64,000 nt of DNA from Myxacorys almedinensis A (GCF_010091945.1 NZ_WVIE01000020.1:1-64000), one strand, 5' to 3'. Counted from the stretch's first letter, positions 1 through 9,729 are shown. Numbers and translations: made by a program. Notes: generated by a model not told the origin, from the letters alone.

Positions 1-107
1 GTTACCCTCGCTCGACTTGCAGCCAAAAGGCTTGCCTGCTCTCCCTCCTGCCATCTTTTAATCCGTCGAACTCACGTCAGATTAGTGAAATATAACGGGC
101 AACGTTA

Positions 108-911
108 CTAAGAAGTTGGTATTGAAAGTTGATGGCTCTCCCAATAAAGCTGCTCGATTGCCCTTCGTCGAAACAAACAGGCACCGCTCCGGCGAGAAAC
201 AAAAGGCTCAAATCCAGCTTCTATCAACCGAGAATTCGCTACTTTTTGCGAGCAGCCTAAAAATTTAGACGCCTCACTGAGCGGTAACAATTGCTCCCCA
301 AATCGAGCTAAAACCGTTTCATCGTCTTCGTTATGAATTTCTTTTAATAGCCGTTCTGCAAGCAGCCAACACGCGATCGTATCTGCCTCTGCCCGGTGAG
401 ATTCTTCCACCGGAAATTGAAAATGCTGAACCAAATCCGGCAGTTTGCGCGACGGCAACTCAGACAGCATCAATCGAGAAAGGATCACCGTACACAACCG
501 CTCAGACTGTGGGCGATCGTAGGGAATCCCAAGTCGCTTATACTCGCCCTGAATAAACGGATAGTCAAACGTAATGTTGTGGGCTGTAATCGTGCCCTGA
601 CTGAGCAACGGTAAAAACTGCCGCCAGACCTCTTCTGCTGGCGGAGCCGTATCCACCATTTCTTGAGCAATGCCCGTAAATTTTGTAATCATCGGCGGCA
701 CATCCACGCCAGGGTTAATCAGGCTGGTTTGCTGATGCAAAATGCCATCCTTCAAACTTGCCTGAATCACGGAAATCTCAATCGCCCGCGATCGCGGCGG
801 CTTGTGTCCCGTCGTTTCAAGATCCACCACTGTTAGTGCTCTTCCAGTCATGCCCCGATAATACGCAAGCAAATCTGTTGATAAAACAGGCATACTCTCA
901 ATTCTCACCAT
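108..911 (-). CDS. DnaQ-like 3'-5' exonuclease (DEDDh family)
   Basis: A 267-residue protein whose N-terminal domain (about residues 25-195) is an exonuclease of the DNA polymerase III epsilon type. Exo I is VVDLETTG (D30, E32). Exo II is HNITFDYPFI, and a late HRAEADT supplies the last His and Asp. This family removes nucleotides from DNA or RNA 3' ends with two metal ions. The last 60-70 residues (KFLGCSQKVANSRLIEAG) look like a small helix-turn-helix-type tail not typical of epsilon itself, so a stand-alone nuclease with its own nucleic-acid binding tail is more likely than the replicative proofreader. The neighbouring helicase gene lies 75 bp upstream on the same strand. The initiator could be M1 or M7; I keep M1. 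Confidence 0.85.
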   Translation of the reverse strand: MVRIESMPVLSTDLLAYYRGMTGRALTVVDLETTGHKPPRSRAIEISVIQASLKDGILHQQTSLINPGVDVPPMITKFTGIAQEMVDTAPPAEEVWRQFLPLLSQGTITAHNITFDYPFIQGEYKRLGIPYDRPQSERLCTVILSRLMLSELPSRKLPDLVQHFQFPVEESHRAEADTIACWLLAERLLKEIHNEDDETVLARFGEQLLPLSEASKFLGCSQKVANSRLIEAGFEPFVSRRSGACLFRRRAIEQLYWESHQLSIPTS

Positions 912-986
912 AAAACAGAAATTCGCAACCTGGGATCAGACATTACTCTAATCTCAAGTCGCGAATCACCCATCAGACGCTACGCC

Positions 987-2426
987 CTACTTCGAGGATG
1001 TAGCTCTTGCAGAGGAACGCTTGTTGCCAGGGTTAGCCGATGGCGCTCTGCCCCCTCGCTTGACCGGCTTCGGCTTGGGTACACCAGAGCGGGTATACTC
1101 TTCCTCAACCGGGTCACTTCCCATCGTCAGCCATGCTGGGCGAGTCTTATCGTAAATCATCTGCAACGCTGCCGCCGCGATCGTATGAGGTTCATACTCT
1201 TCGGAAAGCTGAGAGACGATCGGCAAAAATGACGCCATTCGCTCACCCGACAGGGCTTCGCGCACCTGACCTTGCAGCTTCTCTAAATAGCGACCTTCAA
1301 TTTCCGCACGAGTCGGAATGGATTTGAACTCCAAGCGCTGACGCACATGATGCTCAATGTCCCGTAGCTTGCGGCGATCCATAGAGTGGATCAGTGAGAT
1401 GGCTGTTCCTTCCTTGCCCGCACGCCCGGTGCGCCCAATCCGGTGAACGTAGTTTTCAACACTATCGGGCAGATCATAATTAATCACATGAGTTAAGTCA
1501 TCAACGTGAATGCCCCGAGCCGCAATGTCAGTCGCAACTACCCAGCGAATCTGCTGCTGACGGAACCGAAGCAACAGCCGCTCACGCTGACTTTGGCTTA
1601 AGTCGCCGTGGTACTCATCTGCACTATGCCCCGCTTCTTGCAACAAGCTAGTCAGTTCAGCCGCCGCCCGACGAGTGCGGACAAAGATCAGCGCCGATTC
1701 AGGATCTTCAAGTTCCAAAATGGGCAGCAGCGCGCGCGATTTCGTCCATCCACGAGGGACAGAGTAAGCAACTTGATTAATCCGATTCGGGGCCGCTTTG
1801 GTCTGTTCTACGGTCACCGTAATCGGCGATCGCAAGAACTTTGCGACCAGTTTACGAATCGACGGCTCCATAGTCGCCGAGAAAAAGGCAGTCTGGCGAT
1901 CCGCCGGAGCCTGATTGAGAATCTTCTCCACATCCTGAATAAAGCCCATATTCAGCATTTCATCTGCTTCGTCAAGCACCATCCAAGTCAGTTTGTCAAG
2001 CTTGAGCGCGCCCCGAGACAGCAGATCAATCACCCGTCCTGGGGTTCCGACCACGATCTGAGCACCGCGCCGCAGACCAGAAATCTGCTGCTCGATGGAC
2101 TGTCCGCCATAGATCGTGACTGTCTTAATGCGGCGGTCTTCGTTAAACTCACGAATGGCTTGACAAACCTGCATGGCAAGCTCGCGCGTCGGCGTCAAAA
2201 TTAGGGCTTGCACTGCCTGCACAGTAGGATCAATTTGCTCCAAAATAGGGAGCGCGAATGCCGCCGTCTTGCCTGTTCCCGTTTGCGCCTGCCCAACCAC
2301 ATCACGCCCCGCCAACAGATGGGGGATCGCTTGTGCTTGAATCTCAGTCGGAGCGGTAAAACCAACCTGCTCTAACTGTTGAATGCGGGTTTCAGATAAT
2401 CCGAGGCTTTGAAATGAAAGGGTCAT
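987..2426 (-). CDS. DEAD-box ATP-dependent RNA helicase (DeaD/CsdA/CrhR-like)
   Basis: A complete RecA-tandem helicase core with a Q motif (GFTAPTEIQAQAIP), motif I AQTGTGKT, Ia PTRELAMQ, TPGR, II DEAD, III SAT, ATDIAARG and VI HRIGRTGRAG. It unwinds short RNA duplexes using ATP. In cyanobacteria such proteins act in cold and redox stress and in ribosome or mRNA remodelling. The tail after about residue 370 ends in a basic, Pro/Lys-rich stretch (KPKPVKRGGRAPSANPGNK) suited to RNA binding. The start is the third codon of the longest frame (MTLSFQ), because a good AGGAG ribosome site sits correctly for it, whereas the upstream ATG overlaps that site. The 300-bp region upstream may hold a regulated leader, but none is demonstrated. 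Confidence 0.93.
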   Translation of the reverse strand: MTLSFQSLGLSETRIQQLEQVGFTAPTEIQAQAIPHLLAGRDVVGQAQTGTGKTAAFALPILEQIDPTVQAVQALILTPTRELAMQVCQAIREFNEDRRIKTVTIYGGQSIEQQISGLRRGAQIVVGTPGRVIDLLSRGALKLDKLTWMVLDEADEMLNMGFIQDVEKILNQAPADRQTAFFSATMEPSIRKLVAKFLRSPITVTVEQTKAAPNRINQVAYSVPRGWTKSRALLPILELEDPESALIFVRTRRAAAELTSLLQEAGHSADEYHGDLSQSQRERLLLRFRQQQIRWVVATDIAARGIHVDDLTHVINYDLPDSVENYVHRIGRTGRAGKEGTAISLIHSMDRRKLRDIEHHVRQRLEFKSIPTRAEIEGRYLEKLQGQVREALSGERMASFLPIVSQLSEEYEPHTIAAAALQMIYDKTRPAWLTMGSDPVEEEYTRSGVPKPKPVKRGGRAPSANPGNKRSSARATSSK

Positions 2427-2735
2427 TAACATCTCCTGTAAAAGGTGAAGACATGCGCCAAACAGGGCAATCGGGACACGTCAGACATAGAGTGCGGTAA
2501 AAGAACCTCTGGCAGAGCGACCATTAGCCTGGTCTTGGCATACTGCCATAAATCTATCGTCTAACCAGCAGGGGTAATGCCGGGCTGACTCATGTCAGCC
2601 CCCATAATTCTGCTGAAATTGCCACTCAGGGCGCACCAACGGTGAACTGTGGACTTGAAAAGTGTGCGGGAAATCGAACCTTGGGGATCGTGAACGAAGG
2701 AAACGGGGCTGTTCTCGATTCGCTCTAAAAAACTC

Positions 2736-4091
2736 TTATCGAGCCGTGAGCAGCGAGGGCTGTACCAAATCGGCGGCGGTGGCAACGCGACCGTAAAGAT
2801 CGTAGATGTCGGCATCCACGATCGCCACTGGGACAAGGGAGCCTAACGACGCTTCTCCCTGGACGTAAACGAGTCCATCTACATCAGGAGAAGAGCGGGC
2901 AGAGCGCCCGACTAGCTCACCCGTCGCTGGGTTTTCTTGCTCAATCAACACGTCCACTACTTTACCAATCTCTGCCCGATTGCGTTTGAGCGAAATCGGC
3001 TGCTGAAGTTGCATCAGGGCATCCCGACGCGCATCCATAACAGGCTGGGGCAGGTGATCGCTAAGATCATACGCAGCGGTTCCTTCCTCCGAAGAGAACG
3101 TAAACACGCCAAGATGATCAAACTCATGACGCTGCACAAACTGTCGTAAGTGGGTAAAGTGCGCGTCTGTTTCACCGGGAAATCCGACAATCAGCGTAGT
3201 TCGCAAGACTGCATTCGGAATCGCGGTCTTAATCCGCTCAATGATGCCATCATTGACGCGCCCTTGCCAGGGGCGATTCATCATTCTCAAAATCTCAGGA
3301 TGAGAATGTTGAAGCGGCAAGTCTAAATAGGGCAGCACGTTTGAAGTTTCTTGGATTGCCCGAATCACGGTTGGCGTGAGACCGGTGGGATAGGCATAGT
3401 GCATCCGAATCCAAGGAACATCTACGGTGCCCAGTGCCCGCAGAAGCTCGGCTAACTTTGGCTCTCCGTAGAGGTCAAGCCCGTAGTTGGTCGTAATCTG
3501 AGAGATTAGGATAATCTCTTTAACTCCTTCTGCGGCAAGCTGGTTGGCTTCTGCGACGATCGATTCGATCGAGCGCGATCGTTGCTTTCCTCGCAGGTGA
3601 GGAATAATACAAAACGCGCATCTATAATCGCAGCCTTCAGCAATTCTCAGGTAGGCTACCCCTTCGGCGGTGGTTCGATACCGGGGAGTCGTCTCATTGG
3701 CGATGTAGGTCGGTTCGGGCGAAACTTCGCTCACCCGCTCACCTGCTTCGGCTCGTTGAATCACGTCAACAATTTTATGATAGTCCCCTGTTCCCACAAG
3801 AGCAACCGCTTCTGGTAATTCGTCGAGCAACTGTTCCTGAAAATGCTGCGCCATGCAGCCCGTAATTACAATCTTTTTATCGGCTTCTGCTAGCTCAACC
3901 AGCGTGCGAACTGATTCTTCTCGCGCGGCTTGAATAAAGCTACAGGTGTTAACGATAACAAAATCTGCGATTTCTTCATCGGTATCAACGGCGTATCCGG
4001 CTTGGGCGAGCAAGCCAAGCATATGTTCTGTGTCAATTCGATTTTTTTCGCATCCCAAATGAGAGAACGCGATCGTCGGCTTATTGCCCAT
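2736..4091 (-). CDS. rimO: Ribosomal protein uS12 methylthiotransferase RimO
   Basis: A radical-SAM methylthiotransferase that adds a methylthio group to the conserved aspartate of ribosomal protein S12. Three parts are visible: an N-terminal UPF0004 domain ([15 protein letters not shown] and two later cysteines for the second 4Fe-4S cluster), a radical-SAM core with CDYRCAFC (CX3CX2C) followed by [11 protein letters not shown], and a C-terminal TRAM domain (from about [11 protein letters not shown]). The CEKN and PHLRG signatures fit RimO rather than the tRNA enzyme MiaB. The start is set at [13 protein letters not shown], the normal N-terminus of the family. The 11 codons upstream (MTLLYFL...) have no family counterpart. 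At 451 residues the length is normal. Confidence 0.93.
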   Translation of the reverse strand: MGNKPTIAFSHLGCEKNRIDTEHMLGLLAQAGYAVDTDEEIADFVIVNTCSFIQAAREESVRTLVELAEADKKIVITGCMAQHFQEQLLDELPEAVALVGTGDYHKIVDVIQRAEAGERVSEVSPEPTYIANETTPRYRTTAEGVAYLRIAEGCDYRCAFCIIPHLRGKQRSRSIESIVAEANQLAAEGVKEIILISQITTNYGLDLYGEPKLAELLRALGTVDVPWIRMHYAYPTGLTPTVIRAIQETSNVLPYLDLPLQHSHPEILRMMNRPWQGRVNDGIIERIKTAIPNAVLRTTLIVGFPGETDAHFTHLRQFVQRHEFDHLGVFTFSSEEGTAAYDLSDHLPQPVMDARRDALMQLQQPISLKRNRAEIGKVVDVLIEQENPATGELVGRSARSSPDVDGLVYVQGEASLGSLVPVAIVDADIYDLYGRVATAADLVQPSLLTAR

Positions 4092-4124
4092 GTAGTTAGA
4101 ACTGAGGAAGTAAAGTAAGGTCAA

Positions 4125-4491
4125 TCAGAGTCAGAAGCCGTGGCGATTACAATGCAAGCGTTCTCTAAAAACGGCTTGTCGCGACGGTTGACCCCTCGCT
4201 TTACCACCCCATCTCCACAATCTTTTATCAAATCTTGCGTCAATGGATACAGACAGATGCAATCGCTGTCACACTAGACCCCTATCATAGCGTAGATCTG
4301 TAATTATTACGTTCTGTTAAACTGTTTTTTCGAGTAGAGCGATCAATAACCCAAATTTCAGGCACAGCAATCCATTATAGCCACAAACATGTTCTTTCGG
4401 CAGACCAAAATGATGAGCGCACAGGTTGCCTAAACAGTAGCTTTGCCAGAGGGGTGGGCAACCTATGGGCGATCGCAACCCAGGTGAGACG
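4125..4491. other. Intergenic stretch between rimO and the HlyD gene
   Basis: About 370 bp containing no credible gene. The open frames here are short and have no protein-like composition. The part next to position 4100 must carry the rimO promoter (minus strand) and the part next to 4490 is the downstream end of the HlyD gene. I see no clear hairpin terminator or repeat. Confidence 0.5.
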
Positions 4492-5964
4492 CTAGCGAAC
4501 CGAGAAGGCTTCGCTAAAGCGGCGAGTGACAGGTTCGATGAGGAACGACAAAATCGATTTCTTGCGCGTGACAATATCTGCCGTTGCTGCCATGCCCGGC
4601 GTCAACTCTACCTCTCGCCCCCGAACGGGAATCACTGTTTTGCTCAACAAGATTTTGGCAGGAAATACCGGGCCCAGATCACGCCCATTTTCGTCTCTCT
4701 CGACGACAGCATCAGGACTCACATCCAAAACTTCGCCTTCAATCACGCCAAACTCTTGATAGGGAAACGTCGCTAGTTTCACTTTGGCTTTCTGCCCAGG
4801 GTGAATAAAGCCAATATCTCGATTCATGACTTTGACTTCTAGCACCAAGTTCTGCTCGCTTGGAGAGACAGAGAGCAAATCTTCTCCTGGCTGGATCGAA
4901 CCTTGTGTGGCTTTGACGTTGTAGATTGTGCCATCGAATGGCGATTTGATGGTTTCGCGATCGCTCTGCTGCTTTTTGGCAACGTCAATCTCGCCGAGTT
5001 TTCTCGTGAGTTCTTCTCGGCGTTGCTTTAGCTGAGTCAAAATCTCGCCTTGGCGCTGAGGTGCTAACCCTTGAGCCGTGCTTTTTGCGCCTTCATAGGC
5101 TTGCTGTGCTTGTTGAATGCGATCGCGCTGAGCCTCGATTTCTTTTTGCAGCGTGATGATTTGGTTTTCAGCCTCTGCGATCTGGTTGGCAGCGCTTGTA
5201 ACTTGCTGAGAGGCTTGCGCCACCTGTTGTCTGGCGTTAAGCAATTCTAGATGAGGCACAGCACCACTGTTTTCTAAACTGCTGAGGCGGCGCTCTCGCT
5301 CTCGTGCGATCGCTAAACTTTTCTCTGCATCGACCCTGCTCAACTTTGCGTTGTTTAACGTGGCATAACCGCCCGTTAAGTTTTCTTGAAACCGCTCTAA
5401 CCGACTTTGAGCTTCACTCACGGTTGCGACTTGGCGATTGGCTTCTGCCACGGCTGTTGCTTGCCGACCTAAAAATTCTTGCTGCCGCGCGGCTTGCAGT
5501 TGGTTTTGCTCTGTATCTCCGGCGGTTGCTTGTCCTGCGTTTTCGGCCTCTAATCGGGCGATGTCTTCCTGAATTTTTTTGGCTTCGTTGGTCAAGCTTT
5601 CAACATTGGTTTCGGCTGCGCCTGGATCGATGGTGATTAGCACATCGTTTTTCTTAACAATATCTCCCGCTTTGACTTTAATATCAGTGATTGATCCAGC
5701 ACTGGTTGCCCGCAACGGACGAACTTCTGTAGATGGAATCAGCTTTCCATTGGCGTTGGCAACTTCATCAACTTCGCTAAACTGCGCCCAAGCGATCGTG
5801 CCCACAACTAATGCAGTGATTGTTCCGGCTAGAAACCGCGTGTACAGAGGTGGCAACTCTTGAACTGCCTTACCGAGTTCGTAGGATAATGACTCTTCTG
5901 GATTGGCAAGACGTTGTTTGACCTGCTGAGATTGAGCCGGGTTAGAGGATAGGGAAATCTTCAT
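4492..5964 (-). CDS. HlyD-family membrane fusion (periplasmic adaptor) protein
   Basis: A 490-residue adaptor that links an inner-membrane exporter to an outer-membrane channel. One membrane segment lies near residues 48-70 (FLAGTITALVVGTIAWAQF). A first half-lipoyl motif follows (PLRATSAGSITDIKVKAGD), then a long Gln/Glu/Ala-rich coiled coil (about residues 120-340), then the second half-lipoyl motif (IKSPFDGTIYNVKATQGS), a beta-barrel and a membrane-proximal domain (VELTPGMAATADI). This order matches HlyD of type I secretion rather than AcrA. No ABC transporter with a peptidase domain is adjacent, so its partner must be encoded elsewhere. It is divergent from a small membrane protein gene. 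Confidence 0.88.
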   Translation of the reverse strand: MKISLSSNPAQSQQVKQRLANPEESLSYELGKAVQELPPLYTRFLAGTITALVVGTIAWAQFSEVDEVANANGKLIPSTEVRPLRATSAGSITDIKVKAGDIVKKNDVLITIDPGAAETNVESLTNEAKKIQEDIARLEAENAGQATAGDTEQNQLQAARQQEFLGRQATAVAEANRQVATVSEAQSRLERFQENLTGGYATLNNAKLSRVDAEKSLAIARERERRLSSLENSGAVPHLELLNARQQVAQASQQVTSAANQIAEAENQIITLQKEIEAQRDRIQQAQQAYEGAKSTAQGLAPQRQGEILTQLKQRREELTRKLGEIDVAKKQQSDRETIKSPFDGTIYNVKATQGSIQPGEDLLSVSPSEQNLVLEVKVMNRDIGFIHPGQKAKVKLATFPYQEFGVIEGEVLDVSPDAVVERDENGRDLGPVFPAKILLSKTVIPVRGREVELTPGMAATADIVTRKKSILSFLIEPVTRRFSEAFSVR

Positions 5965-6023
5965 GTCTATCTGAGGTACAGCATTGAAAAGCGTTGCGAT
6001 CGCTCTTGAGTTAGGAGGTAAAT

Positions 6024-6368
6024 TTGCAGAGCGCTATTAATATTAAGGCGCAGTTTTCCCAAGTTGAATTACTTTTTCACACTGAACTTATGGACTATTT
6101 ATTCAGCCTCCTCCGGGTGATCCTTCATACGCTTCAGCCGCTTTTAGTGCCCCTCTGCTTTGTTGTGGCATGGGGATTTATGCTGCTGCTAGTTTGGAGT
6201 GGGTATACCTCCGTTCGAGAGACGATCAGAAAGGCTAAGCGTCTGCATCAAATTCCCTGTGCAAGCTGCGAGTTTTTGACGGGTGATTACAATCTTAAAT
6301 GTACAGTGCGACCAACGGATGCGCTATCAGAAACTGCGATCGCATGTCCTGATTATTCTCCTAAATAA
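6024..6368 (+). CDS. Small single-pass membrane protein with paired cysteines
   Basis: A 114-residue protein, function not recognised. The likely start is a TTG at 6024, because an AGGAGG ribosome site lies five bases before it (6013-6018). An in-frame ATG at 6090 is the alternative but has no comparable site. A strong membrane helix (VPLCFVVAWGFMLLLVWSGY) is followed by a basic stretch and a soluble tail with CASCEF...LKCTV...IACPDY. The four cysteines (CxxC, then two singles) suggest metal binding or a disulfide. The tail resembles small cyanobacterial proteins of unknown role. The stop lies only 7 bp from the end of the convergent glcD gene. Confidence 0.65.
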   Translation: MQSAINIKAQFSQVELLFHTELMDYLFSLLRVILHTLQPLLVPLCFVVAWGFMLLLVWSGYTSVRETIRKAKRLHQIPCASCEFLTGDYNLKCTVRPTDALSETAIACPDYSPK

Positions 6369-6375
6369 CAGTATT

Positions 6376-7845
6376 CTAAAACCTATCCACCCCTGCGATC
6401 GCTTGGCTCGGAGCCGATCGCGCTGCTTCGCCGCACGTCCGAGGCGTTGGAAATATCTTCGTGGGGTTGGCAATGCCGTGGGGATCAAACGCTTGTCGAA
6501 CCCACTGCATAGTTTCTAGATCCGCCGACGTAAACATTTCAGGCATATAACAGCGCTTGTCTGCGCCGATGCCATGTTCGCCAGAAATACTGCCCCCCAC
6601 CTTGACACAGAGCTTCAGGATCTCGCCGCCTAGTTCTTCTACCTTTTCCAAAGCTCCGGGTTCTGCATTGTTGTACAAAATTAAGGGATGCAAATTTCCA
6701 TCTCCGGCATGAAACACATTGGCTACCTTGTACCCATGCTTTGCGCCCAAGGCTTCGATTTCTCGCAATACATACTCTAGGCTTGTGCGAGGAATCACCC
6801 CATCTTGCACATAATAATCAGGACTCATTTTGCCCATCGCCGCGAAGGCAGCTTTGCGTCCTTTCCAGAGGGTCAGGCGGTCTTCAAGATCGGTTGCGAT
6901 CGCAACGTTGCGCGCCCCGTTTTGCCGACAAATCGCTGCCACCCGCTGAGCATTGACCTCTGCCTCAACCTCTAGCCCGTCTACTTCGATCAACAAAATA
7001 GCTTCTGCATCACGAGGATAACAATTGGTTTTGACCACATCTTCCACCGCATTGATGCTCATGTTGTCCATCATTTCCATGCCGCCCGGAATGATGCCGG
7101 CGCTGATGATGTCTGAAACGGTTGCGCCTGCGGCTTCGATGCTGGTGAAATCAGCGAGTAGGACGCGAATCGATTCGGGCGTTTTGAGAATTTTGAGGGT
7201 GATTTCTGTGGCGATGCCAAGCGTTCCTTCCGAGCCGACAAACACGCCGGTGAGATCATATCCAGGCATTTCCGGCAGGTCGCCCCCTAGATCGACGATC
7301 GCACCATCGGGCAACACGACTTTCAACCCCAACACATGATTGGTGGTGACGCCATATTTGAGGCAATGCACCCCGCCCGAATTTTCTGCCACATTGCCGC
7401 CCACCGAACAGATAATCTGACTTGATGGATCAGGTGCGTAATAAAATCCGGCTCCGCTCACCGCTTGGGTAACCCAGCTATTGATCACCCCCGGTTGAAC
7501 GACAACGCGCTGATTTTCCAGATCGACGCTGAGAATCTGCCGCATCAGCGCGGTGACGATCAGAACACAATTTTCGATCGGCAATGCGCCCCCCGATAAG
7601 CCCGTCCCCGATCCGCGCGCCACGAAGGGAACCCGATAGCGATCGCACACCTTGACGATCGCCGCAACGTCTTCTGTGGTGCGCGGCAAAACAACGACAG
7701 CAGGACGTTCTCGATAGCTAGTCAGACCATCACATTCATAAACCAGTAATTCTTCTCGTTTGCGAACGACGCCATTTTTGCCTACGATCGCCTCAAATTC
7801 TTTGACGATCGGTTGCCAGTCTTGCCCAGTCTCTAGCGCGATCAT
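6376..7845 (-). CDS. glcD: Glycolate oxidase/dehydrogenase FAD subunit GlcD
   Basis: An FAD-linked oxidase of the PCMH fold, about 489 residues. The FAD domain holds RPAVVVLPRTTEDVAAIVK, the hallmark VARGSGTGLSGGA, DPSSQIICSVGGNVAENSGG and GSEGTLGIATEI. The C-terminal FAD-oxidase C domain contains VFHAGDGNLHPLI and SGEHGIGADKR. It oxidises glycolate to glyoxylate in photorespiration; D-lactate is the main alternative substrate. The start is MIALETGQDW. The longer frame reaches into a dispersed repeat element (7866-8024), which makes its extra 14 codons very unlikely to be native. No GlcE/GlcF genes are adjacent, as is usual in cyanobacteria. Confidence 0.9.
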   Translation of the reverse strand: MIALETGQDWQPIVKEFEAIVGKNGVVRKREELLVYECDGLTSYRERPAVVVLPRTTEDVAAIVKVCDRYRVPFVARGSGTGLSGGALPIENCVLIVTALMRQILSVDLENQRVVVQPGVINSWVTQAVSGAGFYYAPDPSSQIICSVGGNVAENSGGVHCLKYGVTTNHVLGLKVVLPDGAIVDLGGDLPEMPGYDLTGVFVGSEGTLGIATEITLKILKTPESIRVLLADFTSIEAAGATVSDIISAGIIPGGMEMMDNMSINAVEDVVKTNCYPRDAEAILLIEVDGLEVEAEVNAQRVAAICRQNGARNVAIATDLEDRLTLWKGRKAAFAAMGKMSPDYYVQDGVIPRTSLEYVLREIEALGAKHGYKVANVFHAGDGNLHPLILYNNAEPGALEKVEELGGEILKLCVKVGGSISGEHGIGADKRCYMPEMFTSADLETMQWVRQAFDPHGIANPTKIFPTPRTCGEAARSAPSQAIAGVDRF

Positions 7846-7865
7846 ACATCTGCCCTTTAGAACCC

Positions 7866-8024
7866 TAATACCCAATTGATTGTTCACTGCGACAGATCCT
7901 CGACCCCTCTGCCTACGGCATCCCCCCTTATTTATTAAGGAGGGACTTTCCGGCTCCTCTCCTGAATCAGGAGGATTGGGGGAGATCGCAGGTCTGTAGC
8001 ATTTACAGATTAATTTGGTATAAC
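7866..8024 (+). mobile_element. MITE-like element, copy 1
   Basis: A non-coding element of about 159 bp, bounded by near inverted ends (TACCCAATTGATT on the left, AATTAATTTGGTATAAC on the right). It is closely similar along its whole length to the reverse complement of 47338-47495. Shared landmarks are TTCACTGCGACAGATCCTCG, CTGCCTACGGCATC and GTCTGTAGCATTTACAGATT. Size, inverted ends, lack of a gene and presence in two places fit a miniature inverted-repeat transposable element. It lies directly upstream of glcD (minus strand) and could affect its promoter. Confidence 0.75.
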
Positions 8025-8064
8025 CTTACCGTACCGCACTCCCTCGCTCTCTAACGACAAATCG

Positions 8065-9708
8065 CTATTTTCGCTCAACCAGTTGCCAGCCTTCAACGGT
8101 TGCCATGATTTCGTCGTTGGGATGGGGCAGTTTTGCCAGGTTTGGATCAATCCACGCGTAAGCGTCTTGGCGCTGGGTTGAAAATGCACCGATGTTTGGA
8201 GTGTAGAAATTGAGCAGGAGATAGGTTTTACGATCGCGGCGATTCAACCCATCCGGCTCCACCACAAAATCAATGGGTTGCGATCGCAAAACGGCTTGCA
8301 CCTGCGGTTGCTGTAAGGCAGTTTTCAGGTTTGGGCTGTAGTTGCCCCAAAGTCCGGTCAGGTTCATGGTTGCTAAGGCAAGCCACGAGGTCAGGAGCAA
8401 GCCTGCCATCCACTGCTGAGATGCGCGAACAAGCCCGCTGATCGCCGTTCCTAGCCACCCCAACCCCACGATTACTCCAATCAGGGTGCCTCGCTCGGCT
8501 AGGTTACCCCAGCGATTTTGAAGGGGCGGTGTTTGAGCACCGATCACCAGTGCTAGCACGATGATGGCTAAGCCTCCGATCAGAAGATTCAAGCCTGTGA
8601 TAAACCGGCGAGGGTGAGCCATGTGGTGTAGCCCAACGAGATGATCTAGTGCGATCGCGCCGAGCAGACCCACAAACGGCATCAGTTGAAGCGGGTAGTA
8701 GTGGGTTTTTGTTCCGAATGAAGTTAATTCAGCCAGTAAAATGAGCGGATAGCCCACTAACAGCAAACCTGCTTGATTGGATTTTACTAAGTCTCGAAAG
8801 CGGTGATTTTGCAGCACCAATCCGACGCCACCTACCGCAAAAAACACCCACGGAAACCCGTTGGCTGGGATATTCCAAACATAATAAAATCGACCTGCCC
8901 CTAGATACGTCTGTCCACCTAGGTGAAAGAGTTTCCCAAACAGTTGCTCTAAGGGCGCAAGGCTGCCATATTGTCTAACCGCCGCGACCATCCAGCCGAT
9001 GGGAGGAATGGCACCCAGGGCTAATCCGCCATATAGCCACGGATTGAGCAGATGGCGATGGCGAATCGTGTAGGGCAAGAGCGCGATCGCGGCGGGGATC
9101 ACCATAAACCCTTTGATCAAAAACCCCACTCCAAACGTCGAACCCGCCAGAATGTACCAAAAAGGGCGCTTGTTTCCACCCGCTTCGAGCAACGCCCAAA
9201 TTCCCACCAGTTCGATCAAGACTAAAACAGCGTCTTGAGTCGCGAGGCGTCCGTACTGCACCACGAGAGGAATAACACTAAAGATTGCGGCTCCGAGCCA
9301 TGCTAAGCGAGGGTTGAGCAGAAAACAGCCGATCCTGTAAGTCAGCAAGACTGAGAGAATCCATGAGATCGCGCTGGACAATCGTGCTGTCCCTTCACTC
9401 GTGCCAAACAACCAATAGCAGCCCGCAATCAGCCACTGAATGCCAATCGTGCGATCGAAGCTATAGCCCTCCCCCCACTGCGGCGTCACCCAATCTCCGG
9501 TCAGCAACAGCGATCGCGCCTGCATCGCATAAATTCCTTCATCGTGAGCCATCAGGCTCTGTTGAGGGCTGCGGACGAGAACAAGCGGCAGTACCCAAAA
9601 GAGTAATGTGAAGTAAGGCAGGAGGGAGGAGGGAGGAGGGAGGAAGGGTAAGAGCGTTTTGAGTCGTTTCGATAGATCACTCCGCCTGCCGCTCCAATCG
9701 TGATTCAT
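8065..9708 (-). CDS. GT39/ArnT-like membrane glycosyltransferase
   Basis: A 547-residue polytopic protein with about ten to twelve hydrophobic segments. An acidic loop follows the first helix (MAHDEGIYAMQARSLLLTGD), the typical catalytic loop of PMT/ArnT-type transferases that use polyprenyl-phosphate sugar donors. Later landmarks are GEGYSFDRTIG and FGTKTHYYPLQLMP. The acceptor cannot be read from sequence. It lies 22 bp downstream of hpnH on the same strand, so a role in modifying hopanoids, lipids or a glycan is possible but only inferred from position. Codons 20-30 contain a 7-bp tandem repeat, giving a Leu/Pro/Ser-rich stretch just before the first helix. Confidence 0.82.
   Translation of the reverse strand: MNHDWSGRRSDLSKRLKTLLPFLPPPSSLLPYFTLLFWVLPLVLVRSPQQSLMAHDEGIYAMQARSLLLTGDWVTPQWGEGYSFDRTIGIQWLIAGCYWLFGTSEGTARLSSAISWILSVLLTYRIGCFLLNPRLAWLGAAIFSVIPLVVQYGRLATQDAVLVLIELVGIWALLEAGGNKRPFWYILAGSTFGVGFLIKGFMVIPAAIALLPYTIRHRHLLNPWLYGGLALGAIPPIGWMVAAVRQYGSLAPLEQLFGKLFHLGGQTYLGAGRFYYVWNIPANGFPWVFFAVGGVGLVLQNHRFRDLVKSNQAGLLLVGYPLILLAELTSFGTKTHYYPLQLMPFVGLLGAIALDHLVGLHHMAHPRRFITGLNLLIGGLAIIVLALVIGAQTPPLQNRWGNLAERGTLIGVIVGLGWLGTAISGLVRASQQWMAGLLLTSWLALATMNLTGLWGNYSPNLKTALQQPQVQAVLRSQPIDFVVEPDGLNRRDRKTYLLLNFYTPNIGAFSTQRQDAYAWIDPNLAKLPHPNDEIMATVEGWQLVERK
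9620..9647 (+). repeat. Tandem 7-bp repeat inside the GT39 gene
   Basis: Three perfect AGGAGGG units (9620-9640) followed by one imperfect unit AGGAAGG (9641-9647). It lies about 60-90 nt into the minus-strand coding sequence. The unit length is not a multiple of three, so gain or loss of one unit would shift the reading frame. Confidence 0.85.
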
Positions 9709-9729
9709 TCCTCACCCCTCAGTTCGCGA

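Noticed and set aside
1-107. Open plus-strand frame at the left edge
   Set aside because: Too short to support a gene, and no recognisable protein end.
5304-5636. Plus-strand 110-codon frame inside the HlyD gene
   Set aside because: It lies opposite a strong coiled-coil coding region, with no ribosome site or protein-like composition.
7846-7887. Longer glcD N-terminus
   Set aside because: It overlaps DNA of a repeat element and has no family counterpart.
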